A stretch of 64,000 nucleotides of DNA from HXMU1420-13 sp963691715 (GTDB lineage: Bacteria; Bacteroidota; Rhodothermia; Balneolales; Balneolaceae), in contig OY829281.1 of the NCBI GenBank assembly GCA_963691715.1, positions 2,790,001-2,854,000 of the forward strand, in the 5' to 3' direction. The notes beneath the pieces are model-generated. The model ran no database searches. It worked only from the letters and a program-made list of their open reading frames with translations, and had not been told where the DNA came from. The translations under genes and the position numbers were made by a program. Positions 52,500-61,152 of this stretch are shown here, one piece after another. Each line of letters starts with the position of its first letter. Position 1 is the first letter of the stretch.

Positions 52500-54647
52500 A
52501 TGATAAACGAAAGTGACGATCCCCGTAAAGAATGGAATATCGCAGCTGAAAAAGCACTAAAAGGTAAGCCTTCAGATTCATTAAATAGAGTAAGTCCAGA
52601 AGGTATTACCATTAAAGCACTCTACAGTCAAACGGACTTAGATATGCGCGGAATTAATGAAAATTTTCCAGGTCAATTTCCATTCAAACGCGGACCATAT
52701 CCTACCATGTATACCCAACGACCATGGACTATAAGACAATATGCTGGATTTTCAACCGCTGAAGAATCTAATCAGTTTTATAAATCAGCACTAAAAAAAG
52801 GTCAAAAAGGATTAAGCGTAGCATTTGATTTGGCAACGCATAGAGGGTTTGATTCAGACCACCCAAGAGTAGTAGGTGATGTTGGGAAAGCTGGAGTAGC
52901 CATTGATTCGGTAGAAGATATGAAGATTCTTTTTGATAGCATTCCACTAGATAAGATGTCTGTATCAATGACGATGAATGGAGCAGTTATACCAATATTG
53001 GCGGCATATATTGTAACAGCTGAAGAACAAGGGGTAAATCAGAATATGCTTAGCGGTACCATCCAAAATGATATTCTTAAAGAATTTATGGTTCGTAATA
53101 CGTATATCTATCCGCCACAAGAATCCATGAAGATTGTTTCAGATATAATTGAATACGCGAGTATAAATATGCCACGCTTTAATACGATATCAATTTCAGG
53201 TTATCATATGCAAGAAGCAGGAGCAGATTCAGCCCTAGAATTAGCATTTACCTTAGCCGATGGTCTTGAATATGTGAAAGCGGCAGTAGATCGGGGTTTA
53301 GATGTTGATGCATTTGCACCTCGACTTTCTTTCTTTTTCGCGATAGGAATGAATTTTTTAATGGAGGTTAGTAAACTTAGAGCAGCACGAATATTGTGGG
53401 CAGAACTAATGAAGGAGCATTTTGATCCTAAAAACTCTAAGTCAATGATGTTAAGAACCCATTGCCAAACGTCTGGCTGGTCATTAACTGCTCAGGATCC
53501 TTTAAACAATGTGATACGAACTACTATTGAAGCGATGGCTGCAGTTCTAGGCGGTACTCAATCATTACATACAAATAGCTTTGATGAAGCTATTTCATTA
53601 CCTACTAAGACATCTTCTAGAATAGCTAGAAATACACAAACTATTATACAAGAAGAGACCGATATTGCCCATACTATAGATCCTTTAGGTGGATCTTATG
53701 CTATAGAATCCATAACACATGACTTGAAAGAAAAGGCACGAGCGATTATTAATGAAGTATTTGATATGGGTGGAATGGCTAAAGCGATTGAGCAAGGGTA
53801 TCCAAAAAGGAAAATTGAAGAGTCTGCGGCTATAAAACAGGCGAATATCGATAAAGGGGACGTCACCATAGTTGGCGTAAACAAATATATTAATGAAACA
53901 GAGGAACCAGTAGAAATCTTAGATATCGACAATGCAGAAGTCCGAACTAAGCAGATTGAGCGAATAGATAAGATTAAGAATTCACGAGATAACTCTGCAG
54001 TTAAAGAAGCTTTAGAAGCAATATTTAACGCAGCCAAATCTGGAGAAGGAAATTTATTAGATTTAGCAATCGAGGCTACTAGACGAAGAGCTTCTGTAGG
54101 TGAAATCTCTAGAGCAATGGAGCGAGCATGGGGGCGCCATAAAGCAGATAACCAAACGATTAGAGGAGTATACGAAAGCGTGTATAAGGATGATAAGCAC
54201 TATCTAGAAATCAAGAACAAAATAGAAGATTTTGCACAACAAGAAGGGCGTAGACCTCGAATCTTAGTGGTAAAAATGGGCCAAGATGGCCATGATAGAG
54301 GAGCAAAAGTTGTTGCAACAGCATTCGCAGATATGGGATTCGATGTAGATGTAGGGCCACTATTTTCAACTCCAGAAGAAGCAGCAAAACAAGCCATAGA
54401 GAATGATGCGCATGTAATTGGCGTATCAACCCTTGCTGCTGGTCATAAAACGTTGATACCCGAACTTATTAAGATTCTGAAGGAAGAAAATGCAGAAGAT
54501 ATTATGATTGTTGCCGGTGGTGTTATTCCAGTTCAGGATTATGAATTTTTACACAAAGCTGGGGTAAAAGCAATATTTGGACCTGGTACAAACATTCCTA
54601 AAGCTGCATCCGATATTATTGATGAAATTCGAGCAATGCACGTATGA
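52500..54647 (+). CDS. scpA: Methylmalonyl-CoA mutase, single-chain catalytic type
   Basis: This adenosylcobalamin enzyme converts (R)-methylmalonyl-CoA and succinyl-CoA. The 715-residue protein has the substrate barrel (about 60-560: YTQRPWTIRQYAGFSTAEESN; RTHCQTSGWSLTAQDP; GGTQSLHTNSFDEA). A linker leads to the B12-binding domain with the lower-ligand motif GQDGHDRG, VIGVSTLAAGH and IIPVQDY-like VVAGGVIPVQDYEF. Length equals E. coli Sbm/ScpA (714). A small non-catalytic subunit is not encoded here. The stop overlaps meaB by four bases. Confidence 0.95.
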   Translation: MINESDDPRKEWNIAAEKALKGKPSDSLNRVSPEGITIKALYSQTDLDMRGINENFPGQFPFKRGPYPTMYTQRPWTIRQYAGFSTAEESNQFYKSALKKGQKGLSVAFDLATHRGFDSDHPRVVGDVGKAGVAIDSVEDMKILFDSIPLDKMSVSMTMNGAVIPILAAYIVTAEEQGVNQNMLSGTIQNDILKEFMVRNTYIYPPQESMKIVSDIIEYASINMPRFNTISISGYHMQEAGADSALELAFTLADGLEYVKAAVDRGLDVDAFAPRLSFFFAIGMNFLMEVSKLRAARILWAELMKEHFDPKNSKSMMLRTHCQTSGWSLTAQDPLNNVIRTTIEAMAAVLGGTQSLHTNSFDEAISLPTKTSSRIARNTQTIIQEETDIAHTIDPLGGSYAIESITHDLKEKARAIINEVFDMGGMAKAIEQGYPKRKIEESAAIKQANIDKGDVTIVGVNKYINETEEPVEILDIDNAEVRTKQIERIDKIKNSRDNSAVKEALEAIFNAAKSGEGNLLDLAIEATRRRASVGEISRAMERAWGRHKADNQTIRGVYESVYKDDKHYLEIKNKIEDFAQQEGRRPRILVVKMGQDGHDRGAKVVATAFADMGFDVDVGPLFSTPEEAAKQAIENDAHVIGVSTLAAGHKTLIPELIKILKEENAEDIMIVAGGVIPVQDYEFLHKAGVKAIFGPGTNIPKAASDIIDEIRAMHV

Positions 54648-55615
54648 CTGTAGAGCAATTGGCATCGGGCATTCAACAAGGTAGTAGAAGGTGTTTGTCT
54701 AAAGGTATCACATTAGTTGAAAGTTCAAGAAAAGAGGATCAAGAAAAAGTAAATGGATTAATAAGCCTTCTCCCCCAAAAAAAAGATACTCTAAGAGTTG
54801 GAATATCAGGAGTGCCTGGTGTTGGTAAAAGTACATTTATAGAGCGTCTTGGGAATTATTTAATTGAAGAAGGTCATCGAGTGGCGGTGCTTGCAATAGA
54901 TCCAAGTAGCCCTACATCTGGTGGAAGTATTTTAGGAGATAAAACTAGGATGGAAACTCTTTCTGCAAAAGAAGAGGCTTTTATCCGCCCTTCACCAACT
55001 TCTGGAACATTAGGAGGGGTTGCAAAACGAACTCGAGAAACAATAAGACTATGTGAAGCAGCCAATTATGATATCATTTTGATTGAAACTGTAGGGGTAG
55101 GTCAGAGTGAATATGAAGTTGCTTCAATGGTAGATTGCTTTTTAGTGATGATGTTACCCGGTGGAGGCGATTCTTTACAAGGTATTAAACGTGGTATCTT
55201 AGAAATCACAGATATCCTAGTAATTAATAAAGCCGATGGTGATCAAAAGAAACTTGCAGAAATAGCTAAATCAGAATATGGACACGCCTTTCATATGTTA
55301 GCGTCAAAATATAAAGGAATTAAGACTTCAATTTTATCAATTAGTGCCCTAGAAGATTTAGGAGTAATAGAAGTTTGGAATTCTATTAAGAGGTTTCGTG
55401 ATGTCCTAGTGAACCAACATTTGTTTGAACTAAATAGGAATAAACAAGAAATACAATGGTTTAAAAGACTTGTTGAAGAAGAGGTTCTTCAAACTATTTG
55501 GTCAGATAAAGACAAAAAAATAAAAGTTCATGATATTCATGAAAAGATTTTAAATGGAGCTATTACCCCCTATGAAGCAGCATTAAGATTATTATCTTCA
55601 ATGAAATTAAAATAA
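54644..55615 (+). CDS. meaB: Methylmalonyl-CoA mutase-associated GTPase MeaB
   Basis: MeaB is a G-protein chaperone that loads and protects the cobalamin cofactor of methylmalonyl-CoA mutase. The 323-residue protein has the Walker A motif GVPGVGKST (56-64), AIDPSSPTSGGSILGDKTRM, the switch FIRPSPTSGTLGG, ETVGVGQSE and the NKADGD base-recognition site. It overlaps scpA by four bases and so is produced in balance with it. It was once mislabelled ArgK in many genomes. Confidence 0.95.
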   Translation: MTVEQLASGIQQGSRRCLSKGITLVESSRKEDQEKVNGLISLLPQKKDTLRVGISGVPGVGKSTFIERLGNYLIEEGHRVAVLAIDPSSPTSGGSILGDKTRMETLSAKEEAFIRPSPTSGTLGGVAKRTRETIRLCEAANYDIILIETVGVGQSEYEVASMVDCFLVMMLPGGGDSLQGIKRGILEITDILVINKADGDQKKLAEIAKSEYGHAFHMLASKYKGIKTSILSISALEDLGVIEVWNSIKRFRDVLVNQHLFELNRNKQEIQWFKRLVEEEVLQTIWSDKDKKIKVHDIHEKILNGAITPYEAALRLLSSMKLK

Positions 55616-55725
55616 CCAAGCGATGTAAAGAAAATTATTTTTATAAAATCGTACATTTTAGTAGTAAAAAAGCGCTTACAATTGTATATTTTCTTCGCTT
55701 GAAAATGTAAAACCACCAAGCAACA

Positions 55726-56889
55726 ATGAATCAAATAGAAAATGAGATACCTCCCTTAACACAACTCACAGAAGATGAGCAAATGTTGAGAGATGCAGCA
55801 GCAGATTTTGCAAAAAGTTCAATAGCACCATTAGTTCAAGAAATGGATGCAGAAGCAAAACTAAATAAAGATTTAATTAAAGAATTTTTTGAAATGGGGT
55901 TGATGGGAATAGACATCCCAGAAAAATTTGCTGGAGCAGGAGGTACTTTCATGATGAGTATTGTAGCCATAGAGCAAATATCAAAAGTTGATGCATCTGC
56001 CGGTGTATTCATGGATGTTCAAAATACACTAGTGAATAATGCCTTTATCAATTTTGGTTCCGATTCTATTAAAGAAAAATACCTTCCACAATTAGCTACA
56101 GAAAAAGTTGGTGCTTATTGTCTCTCTGAAGCAGGTTCTGGTAGTGATGCATTCGCTTTAAAATGTACAGCTAAAGAAACCGATGATTATTTTGTATTGA
56201 ATGGTGCAAAATTATGGATAACGAATGCTAATGAAGCAGATATTTTTTTAGTGTTTGCTAATGCTAATCCACAGTTAGGCTATAAGGGAATCACCGCATT
56301 CGTAGTAGAAAGAGGATTTGAAGGATTTTCAGTTTCAAAGAAAGAAGATAAAATGGGAATACGAGCTAGTTCAACATGTGAAGTTCTTCTTGAAGATTGC
56401 AAAGTACCGAAAGAGAATATCCTTGGGGATTACGGTAAAGGTTATAAAGTTGCAATTGAAACATTGAATGAGGGAAGAATTGGAATTGGAGCCCAAATGG
56501 TAGGTATTGCACAAGGTGCGTTTGACGCAGCTTTAGATTATATCAAACAAAGAAAACAGTTTGGAAAAACGTTAGGTGAGTTTCAAGGAGTTCAATTTCA
56601 ATTAGCAAGAATGGCCACCGACATTGAAACGGCTAGACTACTTGTATACAATGCAGCTAGAATGAAAATGGCCGGACAGCCATTTTTAAAGGAAGCGGCT
56701 ATGGCTAAGTTTTATTCCTCGGAAGTTGCGGAACATGTTAGCTCTATGGCAATCGATTTATTTGGGGGAAATGGCTATGTAAAAGAATATCCTGCTGAGA
56801 AGTTTTACCGTGATGCAAAGATCGGTAAAATTTACGAGGGTACGACGAACATGCAACTAAGTACAATTGCTAAGTTGCTACTTCGATGA
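55726..56889 (+). CDS. Acyl-CoA dehydrogenase (short/branched chain type)
   Basis: This FAD enzyme takes the first oxidation step on an acyl-CoA. The 387-residue protein shows YCLSEAGSGSDAFAL, LNGAKLWITNANEAD, DKMGIRASSTCEV, RKQFGKTLGEFQGVQFQLA, and YEGTTNMQLSTIAK, which holds the catalytic Glu. It fits the butyryl/isobutyryl group; exact chain length is not fixed. Standing beside the methylmalonyl-CoA mutase genes, it may feed branched-chain amino-acid breakdown into propionyl-CoA. A strong terminator follows. Confidence 0.93.
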   Translation: MNQIENEIPPLTQLTEDEQMLRDAAADFAKSSIAPLVQEMDAEAKLNKDLIKEFFEMGLMGIDIPEKFAGAGGTFMMSIVAIEQISKVDASAGVFMDVQNTLVNNAFINFGSDSIKEKYLPQLATEKVGAYCLSEAGSGSDAFALKCTAKETDDYFVLNGAKLWITNANEADIFLVFANANPQLGYKGITAFVVERGFEGFSVSKKEDKMGIRASSTCEVLLEDCKVPKENILGDYGKGYKVAIETLNEGRIGIGAQMVGIAQGAFDAALDYIKQRKQFGKTLGEFQGVQFQLARMATDIETARLLVYNAARMKMAGQPFLKEAAMAKFYSSEVAEHVSSMAIDLFGGNGYVKEYPAEKFYRDAKIGKIYEGTTNMQLSTIAKLLLR

Positions 56890-56899
56890 GTGAGTGAGG

Positions 56900-56926
56900 A
56901 AGGGGAACTTCGGTTCCCCTTTTTAT
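56900..56926 (+). terminator. UUCG-loop terminator after the acyl-CoA dehydrogenase gene
   Basis: Stem AGGGGAAC/GTTCCCCT with the stable loop TTCG (56909-56912) and a T run after it. It starts about 10 bases past the stop codon. It is among the clearest terminators in the window. Confidence 0.92.
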
Positions 56927-57207
56927 TTAATACCCTATTTAACGTAATGAATTAATACTCTTCATGTATAGTTTTTATTTGTAGGCGTTTTGATTCTAAA
57001 ATTAAAATAGCATTAAAAATTTTACAACTAAGTCCTGACTTGTTCATGTTATTTTTCCAATGAAATAAGCTAAAAATATATTTCTATTACATGTAGGGCC
57101 TTTTGATTGTTGAACTATCTGTATTTAAGAAAATTCAATATTTATGGAATGATCCGCCGTTTCCTGAAGTTTTGTGTAATGAATAGCACTATAAATGGAA
57201 ACTATCA

Positions 57208-58089
57208 ATGAGTAATGAAGAAGCACAGATTATCGAGCTACTGAAAAAGCATGCAAAGGATGCTGACTCTTTTAATAAATTAGAAGAATCTTTTAAAGGA
57301 TTGTATGCAAAATATGTACAGGCTAGTACTCATGTTGACTTATTGGAAAGTGCTATAAGAAATGATTACGATTCAATTTTGATCACTGAACTAAATTTAG
57401 AAAAGCCAGGTCCCAAAATTGTATATGTAAACGACGGATTTACAAGAATGACCGGCTTTAGCAAAAGTGAAGCTATAGGAAATACACCCAGAATGCTACA
57501 GGGGCCAAAAACTGATAGAGCAATACTAGATCGATTAAAGAGAAGATTAATCGAAGGTCAAGCCTTTTTTGGTCACACTATCAATTATAGAAAAGATGGT
57601 ACTGAGTTTATCAATCAATGGGATATCCATCCTTTAATAAACGCTGAAGGGGAAGTTACTCATTGGGTCTCTTATCAAAGAGATGTCACTGAAAAAAGAG
57701 AAACCGCAAAAGCAATATTCAATACAGATTTTGACGAATTATTAAAACGAAGAGAAGAGTTTACTTTAAAATTTGGTTTATCCGATGAAGATAGCTCAAT
57801 TGAGTGTAGATTTGTGACTGAAGCTTTTGAAGAAATCACTGGTTTGAATAAAGATTTACTTTTTGATGTAGGTTTTGAAGCAGTATTGCATGAAGAGGAT
57901 GTGGAATTAATCGTAAATTCTCTAGAAAAAGCTTTTAAAGGAGAAGGCTCTGCTGAGACTTGCAGATACTTAACCTCTTCGGGAGATTATGTAGAAATGA
58001 TTCAATCTTTTAAACCTATTTGGGATGATGCAGAGACAAAAGTTAAAAGCGTTCGTTCTGTTGTTAAACTTGAGTTAAAAGAATCGTAA
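57208..58089 (+). CDS. Two-PAS protein with a LOV-like domain lacking the photoactive cysteine
   Basis: The 293-residue soluble protein has a short helical N-terminus (1-45). A first PAS domain of LOV type follows (about 50-165), then a second PAS domain (about 180-290). In the first, the canonical GRNCRFLQG is GNTPRMLQG (91-99): the adduct-forming cysteine is Pro94. The flavin contacts Gln98, Asn127 (INYRKDG), Asn136 (EFINQWD) and Gln157 (SYQRDV) are kept. It may therefore bind FMN and sense light or redox without an adduct, or bind no flavin. There is no output domain. A hybrid kinase lies two genes on. A terminator follows at 58116. Confidence 0.85.
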   Translation: MSNEEAQIIELLKKHAKDADSFNKLEESFKGLYAKYVQASTHVDLLESAIRNDYDSILITELNLEKPGPKIVYVNDGFTRMTGFSKSEAIGNTPRMLQGPKTDRAILDRLKRRLIEGQAFFGHTINYRKDGTEFINQWDIHPLINAEGEVTHWVSYQRDVTEKRETAKAIFNTDFDELLKRREEFTLKFGLSDEDSSIECRFVTEAFEEITGLNKDLLFDVGFEAVLHEEDVELIVNSLEKAFKGEGSAETCRYLTSSGDYVEMIQSFKPIWDDAETKVKSVRSVVKLELKES

Positions 58090-58115
58090 AATTATATCTT
58101 TTTTTATAAGTTTAT

Positions 58116-58142
58116 AAGCTCGCATTCGTGGGCTTTTTTTTG
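58116..58142 (+). terminator. Terminator after the PAS/LOV-like gene
   Basis: Stem AAGCTCGC (58116-58123) / GTGGGCTT (58128-58135), including G-U pairs, loop ATTC, then a T run to 58142. Confidence 0.8.
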
Positions 58143-58173
58143 TTGTAAGATTCATTAAACTGCAATAATATTT

Positions 58174-58599
58174 ATGAATATTGAAGACATAGAAGTAAAA
58201 ATCGTTAAAGAATTTAGTTTGTTTGATGATTGGATGGATAAATATAAGTACGTTATTAAGCTTGGTACAAAGTTGGAAGAACTACCTTTAGAAGATCATA
58301 TCGATGATAATTTGGTAAAAGGGTGTCAAAGTAAGGTTTGGTTAACAGCTAATATGGTTAATGATAAACTTATTTTTAAAGCAGATAGCGATGCGGCCAT
58401 AACTAAAGGATTGGTTGCATTAATGATCCGGGTTTATTCGAATCAAGCCCCAGATATGGTTCTAAAAAACAGCCCTGATTTCTTAAAAAAAATAGGATTA
58501 GCAGAACATTTATCACCAACTCGTGCGAACGGTCTTGCTAATATGGTGAAACAAATGAAAATATATGCAATGGCATATAAAGCTAAACAAAGAAATTAA
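58174..58599 (+). CDS. sufE: SufE-family sulfur acceptor
   Basis: SufE takes persulfide sulfur from the cysteine desulfurase SufS and passes it to the SufBCD scaffold for iron-sulfur cluster assembly. The 141-residue protein has the acceptor cysteine in VKGCQSKVW (Cys51) and the closing GLANMVKQMKIYA. No other suf gene is adjacent, so it is a detached member. The ferredoxin and other iron-sulfur proteins nearby do not imply co-regulation. Confidence 0.93.
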   Translation: MNIEDIEVKIVKEFSLFDDWMDKYKYVIKLGTKLEELPLEDHIDDNLVKGCQSKVWLTANMVNDKLIFKADSDAAITKGLVALMIRVYSNQAPDMVLKNSPDFLKKIGLAEHLSPTRANGLANMVKQMKIYAMAYKAKQRN

Positions 58600-58641
58600 T
58601 TTTTTAATTGTGCATATTAAAATTTCTATCTAAGTATTCAT

Positions 58642-60477
58642 ATGGTACAAAAATCTTCACTATTCGAAACTATATTCTTTTCTAGTGATCAGAATACATT
58701 TGTTAATAGCTTGAGGGAAGTACAAGAACCTGGAATCAGGATAATGAATAGAGTTTCATTATTTCTGTTATTAGTATGTATTCTTTTTTTAATTCCTTTT
58801 CATTTTAATGAAAGTGTAACGTTAACTTGGTTTTTTATTTCTGAAGCTATTGCATTTTGCTTAATTCCAATTCTAGCACATCAGGGGTATATAAATATTT
58901 CAAAAATACTTTCTATAATATATATAGATATAGGGATAGTCATTTTGAGTTCAGTATTTGGAAGTCAAGCATTAGTACAGGCATTTTTTATCCCTACCAT
59001 AGGTCTATCTATACTATTATTTGGCCGAAAGAATCTTGTATTACGAAATATATCTATTCTAATCTCAATATTCTCTTATTTAATTTTAGATTACATAATA
59101 TTTGATCAAGTACATATTTCAGAACATGGATTTATTTTTATCCGATGGAGTATGCTAGCTGCAGCTTTTTTAACAACATGGATTGTATTTAATACATTTT
59201 CAGATTACAAAGAAATCGCTGAAGATAAAACAACTGAACTCATGAAGAAGGAAAAAGAATTAAATAGCGAACTAAGTGCGAATCAAAAAAAATTAGAAAT
59301 TTATATTTCTGAACTAGAGAGTACAAGAAAAGAACTTGAACAAAGCAATAAAGCTAAATCAGAGTTTTTAGCAACAATGAGTCATGAAATAAGAACCCCT
59401 ATGAACGCTATAATGGGGATGACACATTTGCTGCAAAAAGATCAACCAAGAAGCGACCAATTAGAACCATTAAATATATTGGATTTTTCAGGTAAAACGT
59501 TATTGACTTTAATAGATGACGTTTTAGATTTTTCAAAAATAGAAGCAGGTAGAATTGAGTTTGAACATATTGAATTCAATTTAGAACAACTCTTAAGTAC
59601 CATTATTGACACGTTTAAGGCACTAGCTATTAATAAAAAAGTAAGTCTAAAGAGTAACATAGAAAATAATTTACATTATACACTTTATGGAGATCCTGCA
59701 AGACTTACTCAAATCTTAAATAACCTTTTAGGTAACGCTATAAAATTTAAAGAATTAGGTTATGTAAGTTTGGAAGTTAACAAGCTTAAAGAAACCAAAG
59801 ACCATATATCACTCCAGTTTGTTGTTAAAGATACAGGTATTGGGATACCAGAAGAGCGAATTGCAACGATATTCGAAAGTTTTACACAAGGAAGTGGTAG
59901 TACAAAAAGGTTATATGGGGGTACAGGATTAGGTTTAAGTATCAGTAAACAGTTAATTGAATTACAAGGAGGTTCACTACATCTAGAAAGTGAATTAGGA
60001 AAAGGCACAGTTTTCTTTGTCGAAATGGGATTCGAAAAAACTAAAAGTAAATTTAGTGCAGACAAACACAATGAAATAGCTCAATCTATACTAAACAATT
60101 ATAAACACATAAAAGTGTTGCTAGCAGAAGATAATATAGTAAATCAAAAAGTAATGTATAGATTCTTTGAACGATGGGGGATTAATTTAACCATCGTTGA
60201 AAATGGTAAAGAAGCCGTTGATTTAGTAAAAATTATGAACTTTGATCTAATACTGATGGATCTTCAAATGCCAATAATGGATGGATATGAGGCTACTGAA
60301 ATAATTAGAAGTATGAAAGATACATCTAAGAATAAAATACCAATAATAGCACTAACAGCAGCAGCATTGAGTGAAGTGAAAAAAGAGGTATATGCTTCAG
60401 GTATGAATGATTTTGTTACAAAACCATTTGATCCAATTGAGCTTCAAAAGAAAATGGTAGATGTGATTTTATCCTAA
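58642..60477 (+). CDS. Hybrid histidine kinase with membrane-embedded sensor
   Basis: The 611-residue protein has six hydrophobic spans (about 37-185) with very short loops, then a coiled-coil linker (about 195-240). The HisKA domain follows with phospho-acceptor His248 (MSHEIRTPMNAIMG), then a HATPase domain (N-box NLLGNAIKF, G boxes DTGIGIP and GGTGLGLSI). A C-terminal receiver has acceptor Asp540 (LILMDLQMPIMDG). There is no output domain, so the signal must pass to another protein, perhaps through a phosphotransfer step. The SixA-like phosphatase at 29689 is of a family that acts on such steps, but no link is shown. Its stop overlaps the convergent acetyltransferase. Confidence 0.93.
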   Translation: MVQKSSLFETIFFSSDQNTFVNSLREVQEPGIRIMNRVSLFLLLVCILFLIPFHFNESVTLTWFFISEAIAFCLIPILAHQGYINISKILSIIYIDIGIVILSSVFGSQALVQAFFIPTIGLSILLFGRKNLVLRNISILISIFSYLILDYIIFDQVHISEHGFIFIRWSMLAAAFLTTWIVFNTFSDYKEIAEDKTTELMKKEKELNSELSANQKKLEIYISELESTRKELEQSNKAKSEFLATMSHEIRTPMNAIMGMTHLLQKDQPRSDQLEPLNILDFSGKTLLTLIDDVLDFSKIEAGRIEFEHIEFNLEQLLSTIIDTFKALAINKKVSLKSNIENNLHYTLYGDPARLTQILNNLLGNAIKFKELGYVSLEVNKLKETKDHISLQFVVKDTGIGIPEERIATIFESFTQGSGSTKRLYGGTGLGLSISKQLIELQGGSLHLESELGKGTVFFVEMGFEKTKSKFSADKHNEIAQSILNNYKHIKVLLAEDNIVNQKVMYRFFERWGINLTIVENGKEAVDLVKIMNFDLILMDLQMPIMDGYEATEIIRSMKDTSKNKIPIIALTAAALSEVKKEVYASGMNDFVTKPFDPIELQKKMVDVILS

Positions 60478-60887
60478 TCTTGCTTTTTTAAGAAGTAAGT
60501 GGTGTAGTTTGGTGGTAAATCTTCAATTTCCCCACAAATTTGATAGCCTAACTTCTGGTAAAAAATTGGCGCTTGAAAACTTGTAGTTCTTAAATGATAA
60601 GAATAGACACTCGATTTCTGAGCTTCTTTTTCAATTGCTTTTATAAGTTGAGACCCAAATCCATTGTTCCTATGATTTGGATGCACCCATAAAAGGTCTA
60701 TGTACAACCAATTCCATGCAATTTTACCATATATGCCACCTATTAAATTTCCATTTTCATCCTCCACGTAAATATAGATAGAATTACGGTCACCCTTATT
60801 TGTTATGGATGTATTATAGGCGTCAAGAGCAACTCGTAATTGATCAATTATTTTTTGATCTGGATTTTTTATTGAATTAAAAATCAT
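60474..60887 (-). CDS. GNAT-family N-acetyltransferase
   Basis: The 137-residue protein has the acetyl-CoA-binding motif A (VHPNHRNNGFGSQLIKAIE), motif B-like SVYSYHLRTTSFQAPIFYQKLGY, and the beta strands around GNLIGGIYGKIAWNWLYIDLL, shown here in parts. The acceptor is unknown. It is convergent with the hybrid kinase gene, and the two stops overlap in a CTAA. The region upstream (60888-61089) is non-coding and AT-rich. Confidence 0.88.
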   Translation of the reverse strand: MIFNSIKNPDQKIIDQLRVALDAYNTSITNKGDRNSIYIYVEDENGNLIGGIYGKIAWNWLYIDLLWVHPNHRNNGFGSQLIKAIEKEAQKSSVYSYHLRTTSFQAPIFYQKLGYQICGEIEDLPPNYTTYFLKKQD

Positions 60888-61089
60888 TGAAAATATATTT
60901 TTAATTATTTATTAGGTCTAATAAAGTGGTTTAACAAAAAAATAACGAATAGATTATGTATGTATCGAAAATGCTAAAATATTACTTATAGGTTTTAACA
61001 TAAGATATGATGAATTTAGAATAATTTTATGTAATTTAAGGTTTGTCTAAATATGTAGTGATAGACGAATATGTGATTAAACTACAGAT

Positions 61090-61118
61090 TTTGCACATGC
61101 ACACGTTAATTAAATTTT
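61090..61118 (+). promoter_or_regulatory. Possible promoter of the FliF-FliG-like gene
   Basis: TTTG at 61090-61093 and TAAATTTT at 61111-61118 are separated by 17 bases. This is close to the Bacteroidota consensus TTTG...TAnnTTTG but with T in place of the last G. It lies 35 bases before the ATG, which has GAGG at 61142-61145 as ribosome site. Confidence 0.4.
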
Positions 61119-61152
61119 TACAAGGGTCTAACTTGCCATAGAGGAGTTTTAC

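Noticed and set aside
58642..60477. Possible regulator of the FliF-FliG-like gene
   Set aside because: Nearness alone is weak evidence; an acetyltransferase on the other strand and 265 bases lie between them.
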